64,000 nt of DNA from Elephas maximus indicus (lineage: Eukaryota; Chordata; Mammalia; Proboscidea; Elephantidae), in assembly GCF_024166365.1 (NCBI RefSeq), contig NC_064823.1, positions 10,472,924 to 10,536,923 on the forward strand. The letters run 5' to 3'. Both the position numbers and the translations under genes were made by a program. Positions 13,205 through 25,800 of the stretch are shown here, in pieces; the first letter of the stretch is position 1; each line of letters opens with the position of its first letter. The notes beneath the pieces are model-generated. The model worked only from the letters and a program-made list of their open reading frames with translations. It made no database searches and was not told the DNA's origin.

Positions 13205-13690
13205 AATGAAAGTGATTTTCATGATTTGGGCCTGTCCTAGCACTCTTTTTCAGATTCTCCATAGGTTATTGTAATATGAAGGCTAGTGTCTTTACTTTGC
13301 TTTCATGTGATCCCTGACATGATATGAACTACAAGACTTGAGGCAGCTCAAGCAGAATGAAAGTAACAGGTTTATCTAAGGCAACTTTTACTATATAAAT
13401 CCTAAGCTTAGAATTCTCCATTTAGAAGATGTTGGGAACTAATGCTTCCTCTTATCTTCTCTTTACTGAATAGCACACTATTCACAGATCACTCATTAAG
13501 TCTTCCTGTGTGCTAAGTACTGTGCTAACTGCTGAATTTTTATTACTAAGTTGTTTTAATTATTTGAAGGAATTAAACAATGCCCATATTAGGAGAAAAC
13601 AATCAGAGGGGTATAGAGTGAAAAGGTAATTATTCTGCTGCCATACTCAATGCATAAGCCCAAACCTTAAAGGCAACCAGTATAAACAAT
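13205..13690. other. Intergenic, nothing recognised
   Basis: No repeat, gene or RNA signature that I can name between the RTE and the old LINE fragment at 13695. Confidence 0.4.
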
Positions 13691-13694
13691 TTCC

Positions 13695-14060
13695 TTTTTA
13701 TTTTGTTTTATTTTCAAACTTTCAGAGAAGTTGCAAGAATAGTAAAAGGAGCTTTCAGTAACCAGTTACCCAGATTCACCAACTCTGACATCTTTCAACA
13801 TTTGCTTTATTGTTGACTCTTTGAATATATGTAAATATATGCATATTTTTCTCTGAACTATTTGGGATTAAGTTGTGCATATGTATTACTTTACCTCTAG
13901 ATAGTTCACACATATTTCCCATATAAGTACAATATGATTATCAAAGTCAGAAAATGTAGCGACAATTCAGTATTATTATTTAAAGAACAGTCTCTGTTCT
14001 TAAACTTCTTCACACAAATTACTTATTAACTATGATGAAGAAAGTAACTTGAGAGTATAG
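13695..14060. mobile_element. Old L1-like LINE fragment
   Basis: Contains 'cagagaagttgcaagaatag', 'cccagattcaccaactctga' and 'tttgggattaagttgtgcat', the series typical of a widespread ancient mammalian L1 segment. A related segment lies at 22895 onward. Orientation and subfamily not determined. Confidence 0.55.
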
Positions 14061-14129
14061 AAATGTGATATCTACCACCTTAAGTGATTAAAATTGACAT
14101 TATTCATTCTAAGGTGCAAAAAGTAATCT

Positions 14130-14700
14130 GTCCTTCATTCTCAGTTTGTGAGAGTTGGACCACACCTAAGGCCAATGAGTGGGGGCTGATAAGAACAAGA
14201 GGGACCACCTGAGTATCTGATATTGACTAGCATGATGCAATCTATTATGCCCACTTGGGGAGGCCAGTAAGAAACCTGGATATTAAGGTTCAGATGAGCC
14301 TCCTGGTTGGGATAAGACATGCATGCACAGAACAGTGTAGCATATCCCTCTTTGCGACATGGAAGTTCCATGCTGGGAAACTTCCCAGACCTTGCCCTAT
14401 GATTTGTATCCTTTTTTGGCTATAATAAATTTGTAGTCATAAATATGGTATATTCTGTGAGGCATTCCAGAGAGGCATCAAACCCACAGGGACAGATAGG
14501 GAGAGCCAGCAGGTGTTGATATCTATCCGCTTGTCAGTCTAAAGGAATACGTAGTTTTAGTTTGTGAGCTCTGATCTAGGTTTGAGTGTCTAGGGTCAGA
14601 GAAATGCTGCATGGTATAAAAGAATATGTTCTAATTTGTGAGCTCAGATCTAGCTCCAAGTTGCTAGGGTTGGAGAGAGAGTGCTACATGAGTGGCTGGA
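14130..14700 (+). mobile_element. Probable ERV LTR with internal duplication
   Basis: LTR-like layout: 'cttgccctatgatttgtatcc' followed by 'ggctataataaatttgtag' (AATAAA-type signal) and 'ttctgtgaggcattcc'. Near the 3' end an imperfect direct repeat of about 74-77 bp (first unit from about 14541, second from about 14618) shares 'tttgtgagct' at 14561 and 14635. Family name uncertain; no coding region. Confidence 0.45.
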
Positions 14701-15068
14701 AATGAGGATGGAGAAATGAGAAGCTGAGAATTGGATCCATCTCCACACTTTGGGGGTTGAATTCATACTGACCCTTACCACACAGTTCACAGGGAAGGTG
14801 GGAATTACCCAATACATGCTTATTTAGCTCAATAATATTGCAACAAACTGATGTTATGTGTTTCCAGTAATAATGACACATCACTTCTGTTGTAATCCTG
14901 CCAAAAATGGAGCCCAAATCTAAATATAAGGCAACATTAAAAAATTTGTATTGAAAGACATCCTATTTAACAATTTACTATATCCCTCAAACATGCCAAG
15001 GAAAAGAAAACAAACAAAAAAAACTGTCAAATTGTTCCAGATTAAACACTTTAAAAAAATTATTTACC
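14701..15068. other. Intergenic, nothing recognised
   Basis: No feature recognised; the 77-codon antisense frame at 14684-14917 has no domain. Confidence 0.4.
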
Positions 15069-15550
15069 TGGTATCATGGATTGAATTGTTGTCCCCAAAA
15101 AATATGTGTCAACTTGGTTAGGCCATGATTCCCAGTATCGTGTGGCTGTCCTCTGTTTCATGATTACAATTTTATGTTAAAGAGGATTAGAGTGGGACTG
15201 ACACTCTTACTAAGGTCGTATCCCTGATCCAACATAAATTAAGTTTCTCTGGGATGTGGCCTGTACCACAGAAGCAGAGAGTTGGGGACCTCATGTCATC
15301 AAGAAAGAAGCACCAGAAGCAAAGCCCGTCCTTTGGACCTGGGGTTCCTGTGCAGAGAAGCTCCTAGTTCAGGGGAAGATTGATGAGAAGGTCCTTCCTC
15401 CAGAGCTGACAGAGAAAGAAAGCCTTCCCAAGGAGCTGATGCTCTGAATTTGGACTTCCAGCCTACTAATCTGTGAGAAAATAAATTTCTCTTTGTTAAA
15501 GCCATCCACTTGTGCTATTTCTGTCAATGCAGTACTAAATGACTAAGACA
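15069..15550 (+). mobile_element. MLT1-like (MaLR) solo LTR
   Basis: Begins 'tggtatcatggattgaattg' followed by 'tccccaaaaaatatgtg', and ends 'tttctctttgttaaagccat' then 'gactaagaca', the overall pattern of ERVL-MaLR MLT1-class LTRs (start with ...ttgaattgtgtccccc..., AATAAA near the 3' end, end ...actaagaca). AATAAA is at about 15480. The 63-codon frame inside is incidental. Confidence 0.75.
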
Positions 15551-17290
15551 GATGGTAATTCATTTGTGTGTAAATATGATACTTCAGTTTTTCTCTTAAT
15601 TTATCGATATAAACTTCCTCTTACCCTCGCTTTTTTATTCTATCAGTCTTTGTTATTATAATTCCTGTTTACTATTATCTTTATGAGTTTAAATATAATT
15701 ATTTCATATCTGTCTTAATTTATATAAATGTTAGATTATATGAGTCTTAAATATGAAAGATGAGGATATTTTACAACTGATATTTCTTATTCTTCTCTAT
15801 ATATGTTAATTATATATACATACATATTTTAAAATTAGGTTACAACATTCACATTCTGTTCTGTAGCTATAATTGTCTGTCACAATTTTTCTACATGTTA
15901 CTTCTAAAAATTAAACATTGGTAAGTAGCATTTATAGTATTATGATTATATATTATTTATTTCAAACACTAACTGATATAATTGGATCTACTACCATTTG
16001 TTTTCTTCTAAGAATTTCTCCAAACTTTTGTATACCTTATTTTCTGTGCTTACATGGTTTTACTATTTAGTTAATTTCTTCTTTACGTATTTTCTGTGAC
16101 TTCAGTGCAACCTTTTCAGAATGAGGTAGCTATATATGAGTTTTCAAGTTTCAACCAGAATCTCTTTTTTTACACGCATTATGTAGGGTTCTTTTTTTTT
16201 CCCCCAACAACTCAATGATTCTGCTATAGATGAAGAAATAAAAATTTAGGCTGTAATATTTATGTTTCCTATATTGCCTTTAAAAGTACAAAACTTTCAT
16301 CGAATATGTCTTGCCTTAAAATCAAGAAAGAAAATGATAATGCAATTAGAAATTCATTCATTTAATATATTTCCAATAATAATGGTAAAGTCAAACACCT
16401 ATATAATATCCAAAATTCCAATGAATTTCTTCCAGAATTCCACTGTACCTAACAAAGAAAGTCTAGACATCACTAACTTTTTCTTTTTTTAATCAGCTAA
16501 CATAGTCATGGACTATACCTCTGTTTCTTCCCTCAAGTTGTTTTTATCAGTTTCTAAAGTGCTTATGATTTTCTAATAGAAAGACAATCAGAGAATGAGA
16601 AGGTAAAATAGTGATAGAGCAATGGAGCAAAAGCATAAGAGAAAAAGAGAGTACGTGGATAGACTGGTAGACAGTCATTAGACACTGATCCAGTGGTTCA
16701 CCACAGATTAATTGAACTATTAAGCTTCAATAAAGGGCTTAATGTGAGGTTTGGTGATCCTCCTCCAAGAGTGTGTTAGAAATCTGCTGGAATTTTGACT
16801 GAACTAGAAGAGGGATTAACAACACCGAGGGATGGATATCTTTATGCTTTGTGATGGTGACAGAGTCTTCAATTGTCAGAAGATTGTTACATCTTTTTAG
16901 ATAGAAGCATGGAGTTCTGGGATGTAAGTTTGAATATATTTGCAAGGATGTGTGTGGATAATGAATAGCAGATGGATGGGAAAAGCCAGTTATTTAATAC
17001 TGTCATTCAGCTCCAAATCTACCTTTCTCTATATGCTCTGTAATTCTGGAGCACTAAGTTTCTGTTTGGCTTTGCCAATATAAAAAAAATGAAAGCATAA
17101 GGAGGAAGAAAGAGCTTTCTCCTTTCTACTTGCTGTTTCTATTTCTGTTGCCCCAGCATTAGCAATCAGGATCTAGCCTTGAAATTCTTTTGATACTTGT
17201 AGAATCAGCCTTATCATGTCCCCACATAAGTAGCAGTTGGTTATTACCGTATCCTTAGAGGTCTAGGCCTCCCAGGGCCCATTCTCCAAG
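15551..17290. other. Intergenic, AT-rich, no gene
   Basis: T-rich sequence at 15560-16200 resembles very old antisense LINE but is too diverged to assign. The rest shows nothing recognisable. Frames at 16262-16492 and 16739-16945 carry no domain. Confidence 0.4.
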
Positions 17291-17915
17291 GTCTTGTTAG
17301 GTTCTGTTGAGTCAGCTCTGACTCATAGCAACCTTATAGCAAGAGAATGAAACACTGCCCAGTCCTGTGCCTTTCTCACAATTATTGCTACATTGGAGCC
17401 CATTGTTGTAGCCCCTGTGTCAATCCATCTTTTTGAGGGCCTTCCTCTCTTTCACTGACCCTCTACCAAGCATGATGTCCTAATCTAGGAACTGGCCCTT
17501 CCTGATGATGTGTCCAAAACATCTAATATGAAGTCTCACCATCTCTTCCGTTCTAAGAAGCATTCCAGTCGTACTTCTTCCAAGACAGATTTTTTCTTTC
17601 TTTTGTCAGTCCATGGTATATTCAATTTTCTTTGCCAACACTATAATTCAAAGGCATCAATTCTTCTTCAGTCTTCCTTATTCATTGTCCAGCTTTCACG
17701 TGCATATGAGGTGATTAAAAATATCATGGCTTGGGTCAGGCACATCTTAGTTCTGAAGGTGACATCTTTGCTTTTTAACACTTTAAGTGGTCTGAAGCAG
17801 ATTTACCCAATACACTATGTTGTTTGATTTCTTGACTGCTGCTTCCATAGGCAATGATTATTAATCCAAGTAAAATAAAATCCCTGACAACTTCAATATT
17901 TTCTCCGTTTATCAG
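17291..17915 (-). mobile_element. RTE LINE 3' fragment
   Basis: Antisense RTE from the 3' tail (cttgttaggttctgttgagt) to the block 'ttctccgtttatca', where it stops and joins an MLT1-like LTR at 17916. 5'-truncated or cut by the junction. Confidence 0.85.
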
Positions 17916-18230
17916 TACAACCAAGAAAGAAGAGCCAGGAGTGGAGCATGTCCTTTGGAACCAGGGTTTCTGCACTGAGAACCTCTTAGAGAGGTTATTT
18001 CCCAGGGAAAGATTAATGGCAACACACATGCAGATCTCCAAATGATGCCAGGCCCAGAGATGTTCAAAGTAACAAGGACATTCTCCCAGAGCTGACAGAG
18101 AAAGACTTCCCCTGGAGCTGATGCCCTGATTTCGGACTTAGCCTCCTAATCTCTGACGGAATAGATTTCTGTTTGTTAAAGCCATCCACTTGTGGTATTT
18201 CTGCTATAGTAGCGCTAGATAACTGAGACA
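17916..18230 (+). mobile_element. MLT1-like LTR, 3' portion
   Basis: Matches the second half of the LTR at 15069-15550: 'aagaaagaagagccaggag', then 'tgtttgttaaagccatccac', ending 'aactgagaca'. The 5' half is missing at the junction with the RTE fragment. Confidence 0.7.
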
Positions 18231-18249
18231 TAAATTTACCAAATGTAGA

Positions 18250-18940
18250 ATTGGTGAGGCGGTGGAATCTGACCTCTTCTAACCTCATGAGGGGGAAGGA
18301 GAATCAAGACCAACAACTCAAGGCTAATCCTTGTGAGGCAAAGGCCAGACATGCCTCCACCTTCCAACTTTTTTACCAATTCTGACACCAACCATCACTC
18401 CCAAGGCACTCTCTACTTTTCTGCTCGGTTTAATAATTTGTTGCAATGGCCACACAGAACTCACAGACAACACTCACAATTACAGGGTATGTTAGAGAAG
18501 TAACAGTTTGCAATTTAGGATTGGGAATGCTCAGGATGTAGTTCTTCTATCAGGACAGCCTCTTCTCAGTGGTTTCCACAGACACACCTCCCTCTAGCCT
18601 CTAGATCTCTTGGCTCCTTGGCCTGGCCTCTTCCCTCCTCAAGCAAGTGTTACAGAGCTCTTTTAGCTCTGCTGAAAAGTACCCAGAGGCACTCCACTCC
18701 ACCAGTAAGCCATGGCCCAAAGGTGCTCAGATTTCTCACTCTGTGGGCTGGGAGGCCCTCCTCAGCCTCTCCGGCTGGTCTCCTGCCTCTGCTGCCACCA
18801 TTTCTCTGCCACCACTTTTCACTGTCTTCAGTGTTACAGCTCTCCCTCTCATTCTCCTGGTTCCAGGAACTTCTCAGAGCAGGGAACTCGGGTCCAAAGG
18901 ACACGCTCCACTCCTGGCTCTTCTTTCTTGGTGATGGTGA
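18250..18940 (-). mobile_element. Probable LTR, MaLR/ERVL-related
   Basis: On the minus strand it begins near 18931 with about 39 bp nearly identical to 17921-17959 (ccaagaaagaagagccagg...gtcctttgga) and runs through a GC-richer body to an AATAAA-like region near 18430 ('caaattattaaacc'). Overlapping frames on both strands (18618-19023 and 18650-18904) follow its locally GC-rich composition and show no domain. Family not fixed. Confidence 0.45.
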
Positions 18941-18944
18941 GATC

Positions 18945-20930
18945 CAAGGTCTTGGTTTGTGTTAAAGCTAACTTATCCCTTCTTGTCCGAGAGGTAGATG
19001 ATTCCCCCAGTTTTTATTTTTAAGTTCACTCTCTGTTTCCTTTTTAAACCTTTAGTCATTGAACATTTCCATAATTAATTCCTATGCTAAATAGACTTTG
19101 TTTAAATATTTAGTATGGTTTATGTTTTTTTTCGAACATTAATGACTCAGTTGCAGTATTTTCTTGGCAATATTGAGTCTAAATTGGGAATACTTGGCTC
19201 CAGTAAAGCACTTAACTCAGATAAAGATTTTTAAAGCCAGTTCCTCATAGGTGAAAGGTTGTGTGGAGACAAATACTTCAGTCATGAAAACAAAGGTCTA
19301 AATGTCAAACTAAATTTGATGTCAAATCTGTAGTAAGAGTGGTTTGAAAGTTGATATACTTCATTCTGGGACATTTAAAAAATTCACATATTGCTTGGTG
19401 AAATATTTCTATGGAAGATAAATGGAAAAATAAGTTCAAAGTGTTATATTTCTGAAGCTTTGATTTAAAAAACTTTGAGAAACAAAAGAAAATTTAGTAT
19501 AAAAACATTCCTTGACTTCTTTTACCTAATTCCATACCAAATATACAGCAAACAGAACATTTAAGCAGATATTAAATTGCTCTTCATGTGAGTAATTTTT
19601 TTAAAGATGCAATCATGATTTAGTGATTTTCAATTTAATCTGTTCATCTTTATATTATTCTGTTCCTCTTAAAAATATTGCTAAAAAAAACTAAAATAAA
19701 AAGATCACCAAAAATCACCTTAAAAATTGAAAATAAATATACTATTACTTGAGTAAGAAACTGATTCTACTCACATGCTAGAATATATATATTCTACATC
19801 TCTGAAAAAAAATCCATCCATATTGCTGAATATACCAAATATAGGCACCTATGAAATGACTGATTCTAAAAAAACGCTGCAATAATAAGTCCTTAGGCAG
19901 TTTTGAAAAGTAAAGTTGATTGAATTTTGAAGCACTGGTTTGGTTGTATAAAGGATTGAAAACTCATCTACAAGCAACCTAAAACCTTTAGAACTGGAAA
20001 TGTTTTATCAACTGTATACTTCATGCCATTCTACAAAATATATGAAGAAGTTTACAAAAATGCATAAAATACAAAAAGTGATATTAAGGTTTAAGCGCAT
20101 TTCAGATGAAGAAAAAAAAGCAATAAAGTTAAAAATTTTTTTTTTTTTTAACACATAGGAATTAATGACATATGGTCTTATGTGGTTTTCTGGAGACAGG
20201 GCCCATATTTGATTAAATGTTACGATTTCTTAAGCCTTTCCTTCTTTTTAGTATAGTCTGAGAATATTGCCTCCAGGCTCCAGTGAATCTGAAAATCATG
20301 TTGCCTGAAATAGCTATACCACTTCCATAGAACTTGTTTGCTAGTTTTAAACCACCTGCCAGCTTCAACGCTTACATTCTAGACATTTACATTAGCATAA
20401 GAGGAACAAAACCAGTAACTATTTGGTTGTTTTGAAGAATTTCTGCATGTTAAGCTAGCGTAACTTACTACGTAAGTATATGAAGCTTAAATTTTAAGAT
20501 ACTCTGTCTTCTCACTTGCGTTTTTCCTCTTTGGACACAAACCAAAGAAAGAAAATGAGGTATGATTTTGAAAATTAAGATTCATGTTTGAAGGTTATCC
20601 AAATATATTTCATAGCACTTTTTTCCTATCTCCTGCCTTACTCCACCAATCCTGAAAGTCTTTTACATAACAAAAAAAGTTGAGCTTTTTGAGTAAAGAA
20701 TAAAAATATCACCCTCCTGATTTTATACTGCTTATTCAATTAATAAAACATTGGGTTGTAAAGCCTTTTTTCTTAATACACAGGATGGAAAAAAGGAGAA
20801 AAGAGTGAAAATTCAGATGTACAGAGGAGGGTCACGTGACTATGTAAAATGTGTGTTGTATCAGTTCCTGTTCTATTCTTTGGTTTCTTACTAACTGAAA
20901 ATGAATACCAGGAGTGGACTGTTGAACAAA
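18945..20930. other. Intergenic, nothing recognised
   Basis: AT-rich unique-looking sequence. No SINE, LINE or gene signature seen over about 2 kb. Confidence 0.45.
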
Positions 20931-20933
20931 ATA

Positions 20934-21352
20934 TTGCTGCTTGTTGCCTTTGAGTTGGCTCCCACTCACGGTGGCCGTATGTATAACAGAATTAAACATT
21001 GCCCAGTCCTGCACCATCCTCTAAGTTGTGGTATGTTTGAGCCCATTGTTGCACCCGCCTTGTTAATCCATCTCAGGAAGGTTTCCCTCTTTTTTGCTGA
21101 CCCTCTACTTTACCAAACACCACACCCTTTTCTAGAAATTTGTCTTCCTAATGACATGTCCAAAGTAAGCAAGATGAAGAAGTCTTGACATCCTTGCTTC
21201 TGAAGAGCATTCTGGCTGTACTTCTTCCAGGACTGATTTGTTCAATCTTCTGCTAATCCAAGGTGTAATCAGTATTCTTCACCAATACCACAATGAAAAT
21301 CTGTCAATTCTTTGATTTCACTTTTTTATTTTTCAACTTTTGCATGCAGAGC
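20934..21352 (-). mobile_element. RTE LINE 3' fragment, old
   Basis: Antisense RTE tail and C-terminal region: 'ttgcctttgagttggctccc', 'attgcccagtcctgcacc', 'tctggctgtacttcttcc'. More diverged than the copies at 24588 and 39567. Confidence 0.8.
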
Positions 21353-21682
21353 CATTATCATTAATCAGTCAATAACAGTCAAGAACACTTAAAGCACATC
21401 AGGTTGCCTGTTATAGCTATATTGGAGAATTTGGATCCAAATTTGGATTACAAACAAAAATGGGACTTCATTCTCTTTATCCCCACCCCACCCTCAAACC
21501 CAGCTGAGTCTGTACTATGAGATTCTCTTTTTGAAAATGTTAGTAATACAAGTTACATTTGAAGACATTTTGGGAAAAATACTTAAAAAACTATGTATCC
21601 TATATTTATTTAAAATAAAACCTGAGATTTAAAAAATATGCCATTAAGCTTAAGAACAAAATTTTGTTTGGGTCCTAAATAA
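21353..21682. other. Intergenic, nothing recognised
   Basis: No recognisable element. Confidence 0.4.
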
Positions 21683-21890
21683 AAAAAACAAAAACCCACT
21701 GCTGTCGAATGGATTCCAACTCATAGTGACCCTATAGGACAGAGAAGATCTGCCCTGTAGGGTTTCCAAGGCTGTAAATCTTTATGGAAACAGATTGCCA
21801 CAACTTCCTCCCTGGGAATTGCTGGTGGGTTTGAACTGTAGACATTTTGGTTAGCAGGCCAGCACTTTAATCACTGCACCACCAGGGACG
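21683..21890 (-). mobile_element. AfroSINE
   Basis: Antisense SINE: 'cactgctgtcgaatggattc', 'ctataggacagagaagatct', 'gggtttccaaggctgtaaat', ending with the complement of the head 'tgcaccaccaggg'. A longer subfamily than the 170-bp copies, with an extra 'ctgtaaatctttatgg' segment also seen at 23932. Confidence 0.88.
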
Positions 21891-21929
21891 TTTAGTAAAC
21901 CATAAAGTTAGATAAAATATAGGTGGACC

Positions 21930-22110
21930 ATTAACACTGTGTAGTAAAATGGGCCTGGGTTCTTGTCCTGGTTCTGCTACCAGCTAGTTGAGTGATCTGA
22001 GACAAGGCATATAAATATTTTGGCTCATTTTATTGTTGTTTTAAACTCAAAATTAATGTGATGCAGATAATCTCTAAGGTCACTTCTAGTTCTTACGCTT
22101 ACACTGACAC
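21930..22110 (+). repeat. MIR-type SINE remnant
   Basis: Sense MIR order: 'ggttcttgtcctggttctgc', then 'gagtgatctgagacaaggca', then 'ctctaaggtcacttctagtt'. Confidence 0.65.
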
Positions 22111-22545
22111 GTGTTTTCATCACTTTTATTATTTAAAAAAAACACAGTACTAGCTAATGGTATTTTTTAATTCATTTTTTAAAAGCATATAGAAGGGCAT
22201 AAAGTAAAAATAAAATTGTCTTCTATCTAGCCCTCTGTTTTTGGAATTGTACACATAGATTTATGTTAATGCTCCTATACTAGCATAACAATAAGATACA
22301 GACCTGCTATGCACTTTTTTCCACTTCATAATAAAAGGAGTATTTTTTTTCTTCTCTATTATAAATTTTTTTTTATTATATAGGTATATCATGATGCATT
22401 CAAATATATTCCTATTTATGGGTATATATTTCTAAGTGTTTACTAATATAAATTAAGGAGAAATTAAATAGATTTTGCTAATACTCTTCAAGTAGATTCA
22501 CATACTCCAGACATCATTATAGACAACTGCCTGATTACCGTACTT
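22111..22545. other. Intergenic, nothing recognised
   Basis: AT-rich, no named element. Confidence 0.4.
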
Positions 22546-22820
22546 TTGCTGTTGTTGTTAGTAGCAACCTGATGTATCCGGAACAAAACGCTGCCCAGTC
22601 CGGGGCTATCTTGACGATCCTTGCTATGTTTGAGTCCGTCGTTTTGGCTATGGTGTCATTCCATCTCACTGAGGGTTTCCTTCATTTTCTCCGACATTCT
22701 ACCAACCATGATGTCTTTTTCTAGCCATTGGTATTTCCTCATGATATGTCCAAAGTAAGGAAACTAAAGTCCCACCATCTTTGCTTCTAAGGAAAATTCT
22801 GGCTGTATTTCTTCTAAACT
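22546..22820 (-). mobile_element. RTE LINE 3' fragment, old
   Basis: Antisense tail with 'tgctgttgttgttagtagc', 'aaaacgctgcccagtccgg' and 'ttctggctgtatttcttct'. Short and diverged. Confidence 0.75.
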
Positions 22821-22894
22821 TTTACTTCCACTGGGTAAGATCAGATTTTCAGAGCTCTGCAAATCTTATGAGGAGAAATTAAATCTCATTGTAG

Positions 22895-23860
22895 TTTGTT
22901 CTCTGCTTCTTATTGTGAAAAATTTTAGAAATATGTAAAAGTAAAACATAGTACAATGATTTTTCATATACTCACTACATAAATAATGTTATAATTGCTT
23001 TATCTATAATTTTTAATTTTGAACCATTTGAAAATTAGTTGCAGACATCATGAAACCCCACCTATACATATCTCAGTGTTCCTTTTTTAAAATAATAAAG
23101 ATATTTACCTTCAGGATCTCAATACCATTACAAAATAAAATAAAAAACAGCCCCCTAATATTATTAATATCGGATACATATTCCAATTTTTAAATTATCC
23201 CCCAAGCTTATTTGATAGTTGTTTAATTCTGTTGAAGGCCTAAGCAAGGCTTACATATTGTATTCAATTGTATGTCTCCCTTTTCTCTTTTAACCTACAA
23301 AAAAAAATACCATTCTTTTTTTTTTTTTAATTTTAATAACATTAAATCTTTGAAAAGACAAGGCAAGCTTACTTATTAAATATTCCACATGGTGTATTTA
23401 TCTATTTCCTTGTGTTACCAGTTCATATTCCTCTAAACCTTTCTTTCAGTAAACTGAAAGTTAAATCTGAGTTTGATTGGATTCAGCTTGAAAATGGGTT
23501 GCATGAATACTTTGTGGGAGATGATCCCTCCTCAATTTACAACCCACAGGACATGTGTAATGTGGTTTGCCCCAATATTAATGTTGTTAGGCTTCATCAC
23601 ATTAACCTCCATCTCTCGTCAACAAAAAGTTGCAGTGTTTCACTTTGAATTTAGTAAGCAATGTGTGATGTCACAATTTGACACTTAGCAAATATTGTTT
23701 CCCGACAGGTTGACCTAATCATTTTATTATTCATTGTTAATCTTTGCCAGAATTCCTCATTAAAAACTGTTTATTCTTTCTATATTTGCTAAAGGTAATT
23801 TTTCTGTAAAGAAGAGATTCCCCCAATCCATAAAGATGATTCATAATTTGATCTAAAATT
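22895..23860. mobile_element. Old L1-like LINE fragment
   Basis: Shares the ancient segment seen at 13695 ('gaccatttg'-type text: 'ttgaaccatttgaaaattag', 'ttgcagacatcatgaaaccc') and continues to about 23800. The 78-codon frame at 23412-23648 lies in it and has no recognisable domain. Confidence 0.5.
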
Positions 23861-23931
23861 GAATACTTGATATTTTCTCTCTAATTACCAACTTTCCAAG
23901 TAAAATGTTGTTGTAATAATCATTTCTTCCA

Positions 23932-24146
23932 AAAACCAAAACCAAACCCATTGCTATCGAGTTGATTCTGACTCACAGCAACCCTGTAAGATAGGGTAGA
24001 ACTGCTCCATAGGACTTCCAAGGCTGTAATCTTTACAGAAGCAGACTGCCACATCTTTCCCCCACAGAAGAGCGAGTGGGTTCCAACTACTAACCTTTCG
24101 GTTAGCAGCTGAGTGTTTTAACCACTGTGACACCAGGGCTCCTTAA
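23932..24146 (-). mobile_element. AfroSINE
   Basis: Antisense: 'cattgctatcgagttgattc', 'aggctgtaatctttacagaa', 'cggttagcagctgagtg', 'gacaccagggctcctta'. Long subfamily with the extra middle segment. Confidence 0.88.
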
Positions 24147-24363
24147 TCGTCTGTACTGGTGGCAAATACATTATATTTGTTTGTTTATATATTGTGGGAG
24201 ATTGTATTATGGTTTACCAAAATTCATTGTTTCTCTTTGCTGGAAAATTATAATTTCCCACCCTGTGGAACTCGTATGGAGCCATAGCACTTGTTTCGGC
24301 CCATGAGCAAAAATGTCATGACATTTTTCGTATGCTGAGGCAGCTGGCAATGTTCCATATAAA

Positions 24364-24529
24364 CCAAAAATCCAAACCCGTTGCTGTTGAGTTGATTCCA
24401 ACACATAGCGACCCTTTAAGACAGAGTAGCATTGCCCCATAGGGTTTCCAAGAAGTGACTGGTGGATTCGAAGTGCCAACTTTTTAGTTAACAGCCAATC
24501 TCTCAACCACTTCACCACCAGGACACCAC
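24364..24529 (-). mobile_element. AfroSINE with 12-bp target-site duplication
   Basis: Antisense SINE from 'aaaaatccaaacccgttgct' to 'caccaccaggacaccac'. Flanked by gttccatataaa at 24352-24363 and 24530-24541; the core gttccatata occurs a third time at 24560-24569. Confidence 0.9.
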
Positions 24530-24587
24530 GTTCCATATAAAAAAAAAGACCCTATATATGTTCCATATAGAGGCTACTATGTCAACC

Positions 24588-25172
24588 AACTATATCAATA
24601 CCCATGGAAACAGCAGTCAAGAAATCCAGTGACACATTACATTGGGCAAATCTGTGCAAAAGACATCTTTAAAAGTGTTAAAAAGCAAAGGTGTCACTTT
24701 AAGGGCTAAAGCGTGCCTGACCCAAGCCATGGTGTTTTCAGTCTCCTCATATGCATGTGAAAGTTTGACAATGAGTAAGGAAGACAGAAAAAGAATTGAT
24801 GCCTTTGAATTATCATGTTTGGGAAGAATATTAAGTATACCGTAGACTGCCAAAAGAATGAACAAATCTGTCTTGGAAGAAGTACAGCCAGAATGCTCAT
24901 TAGAAACAAGGATGCCAAGACTTGTCTCACATACTTTGGACATGTTGTCAGGAGGGACCAGTCCTTGGAGAAGGACATCATGCTTGGTAAAGTAGAGGGA
25001 GAGCAAAAAAGAGGAAGACCCTCAACCAGATGGATTGACACAGTGGCTGCAACAATGGGCTCAAGCATAACAACGATTGTAAGGATGGTGCAGAACCGGA
25101 CATTATTTTGTTCTATTGTACTTAGGGTGGCTATGAGTTGGAACCGACACAACAGCACCTGGCAACAACACA
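24588..25172 (+). mobile_element. RTE LINE 3' fragment
   Basis: Sense RTE from 'tcaatacccatggaaacagc' through the C-terminal region (frames 24642-24845 and 24815-25189, the latter including RRDQSLEKDIMLGK) to the tail 'ggaaccgacacaacagcacc' plus CAACAACA. 5'-truncated. Confidence 0.88.
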
Positions 25173-25800
25173 TCAACCTTGATCCTTGATTAAAGATCAA
25201 TTTGTTTATTAATAATTAATAAATATATTGCAATAAAAATTTTGTGGTAATTTGTTAATAGACAAACCTGGCCAATCCTGGATGATATAAATATGGATTC
25301 ACGAAATCTTAATTTTTTCCGGTTGCATTTTTAATTTCATTCATTATACACTTAATGATTGTATAATCATATTTCTTTAAATTATGGATGAACGGCCTCT
25401 AAATCTATTAGAGGTCAGACAAAGGAGAAGTTTGCAAAAGAGACTAGAATAGGAGGAATGGAAAATAGTGTATGGAATGGTACTAAGAGACTACAGAACA
25501 GTAACATTGAAAAGTGGTCAGAAAATTTGTATCATAGAAATATGAAGACTTCCACAAGTTTCTGTTGACATGAACTGTTTGAGAAGAGGATTGGGAGGGT
25601 GGAAATGAAGGTGGCTGGTACAGACAAATGGTTTGAGTGTTTTTGTCCTGAAGTTGAAAAGAGATACAGTAGCTACAGAGGGCCTGTTTAAGGGAGATTT
25701 TTTTTTTGTTTGTAAATTTGAAAATTAGAACAATGTTGCTAATGCTGATGCTATTGCCAGGTATATAAACATTTTCTTCAGGTTTTGATTAGAATTTCTT
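25173..25800. other. Intergenic, nothing recognised
   Basis: No element or gene that I can name. Confidence 0.4.

Noticed and set aside
18618..19023. Overlapping 80-115 codon frames on both strands
   Set aside because: They lie in an LTR-like block, overlap in several frames and have no domain or coding signature.
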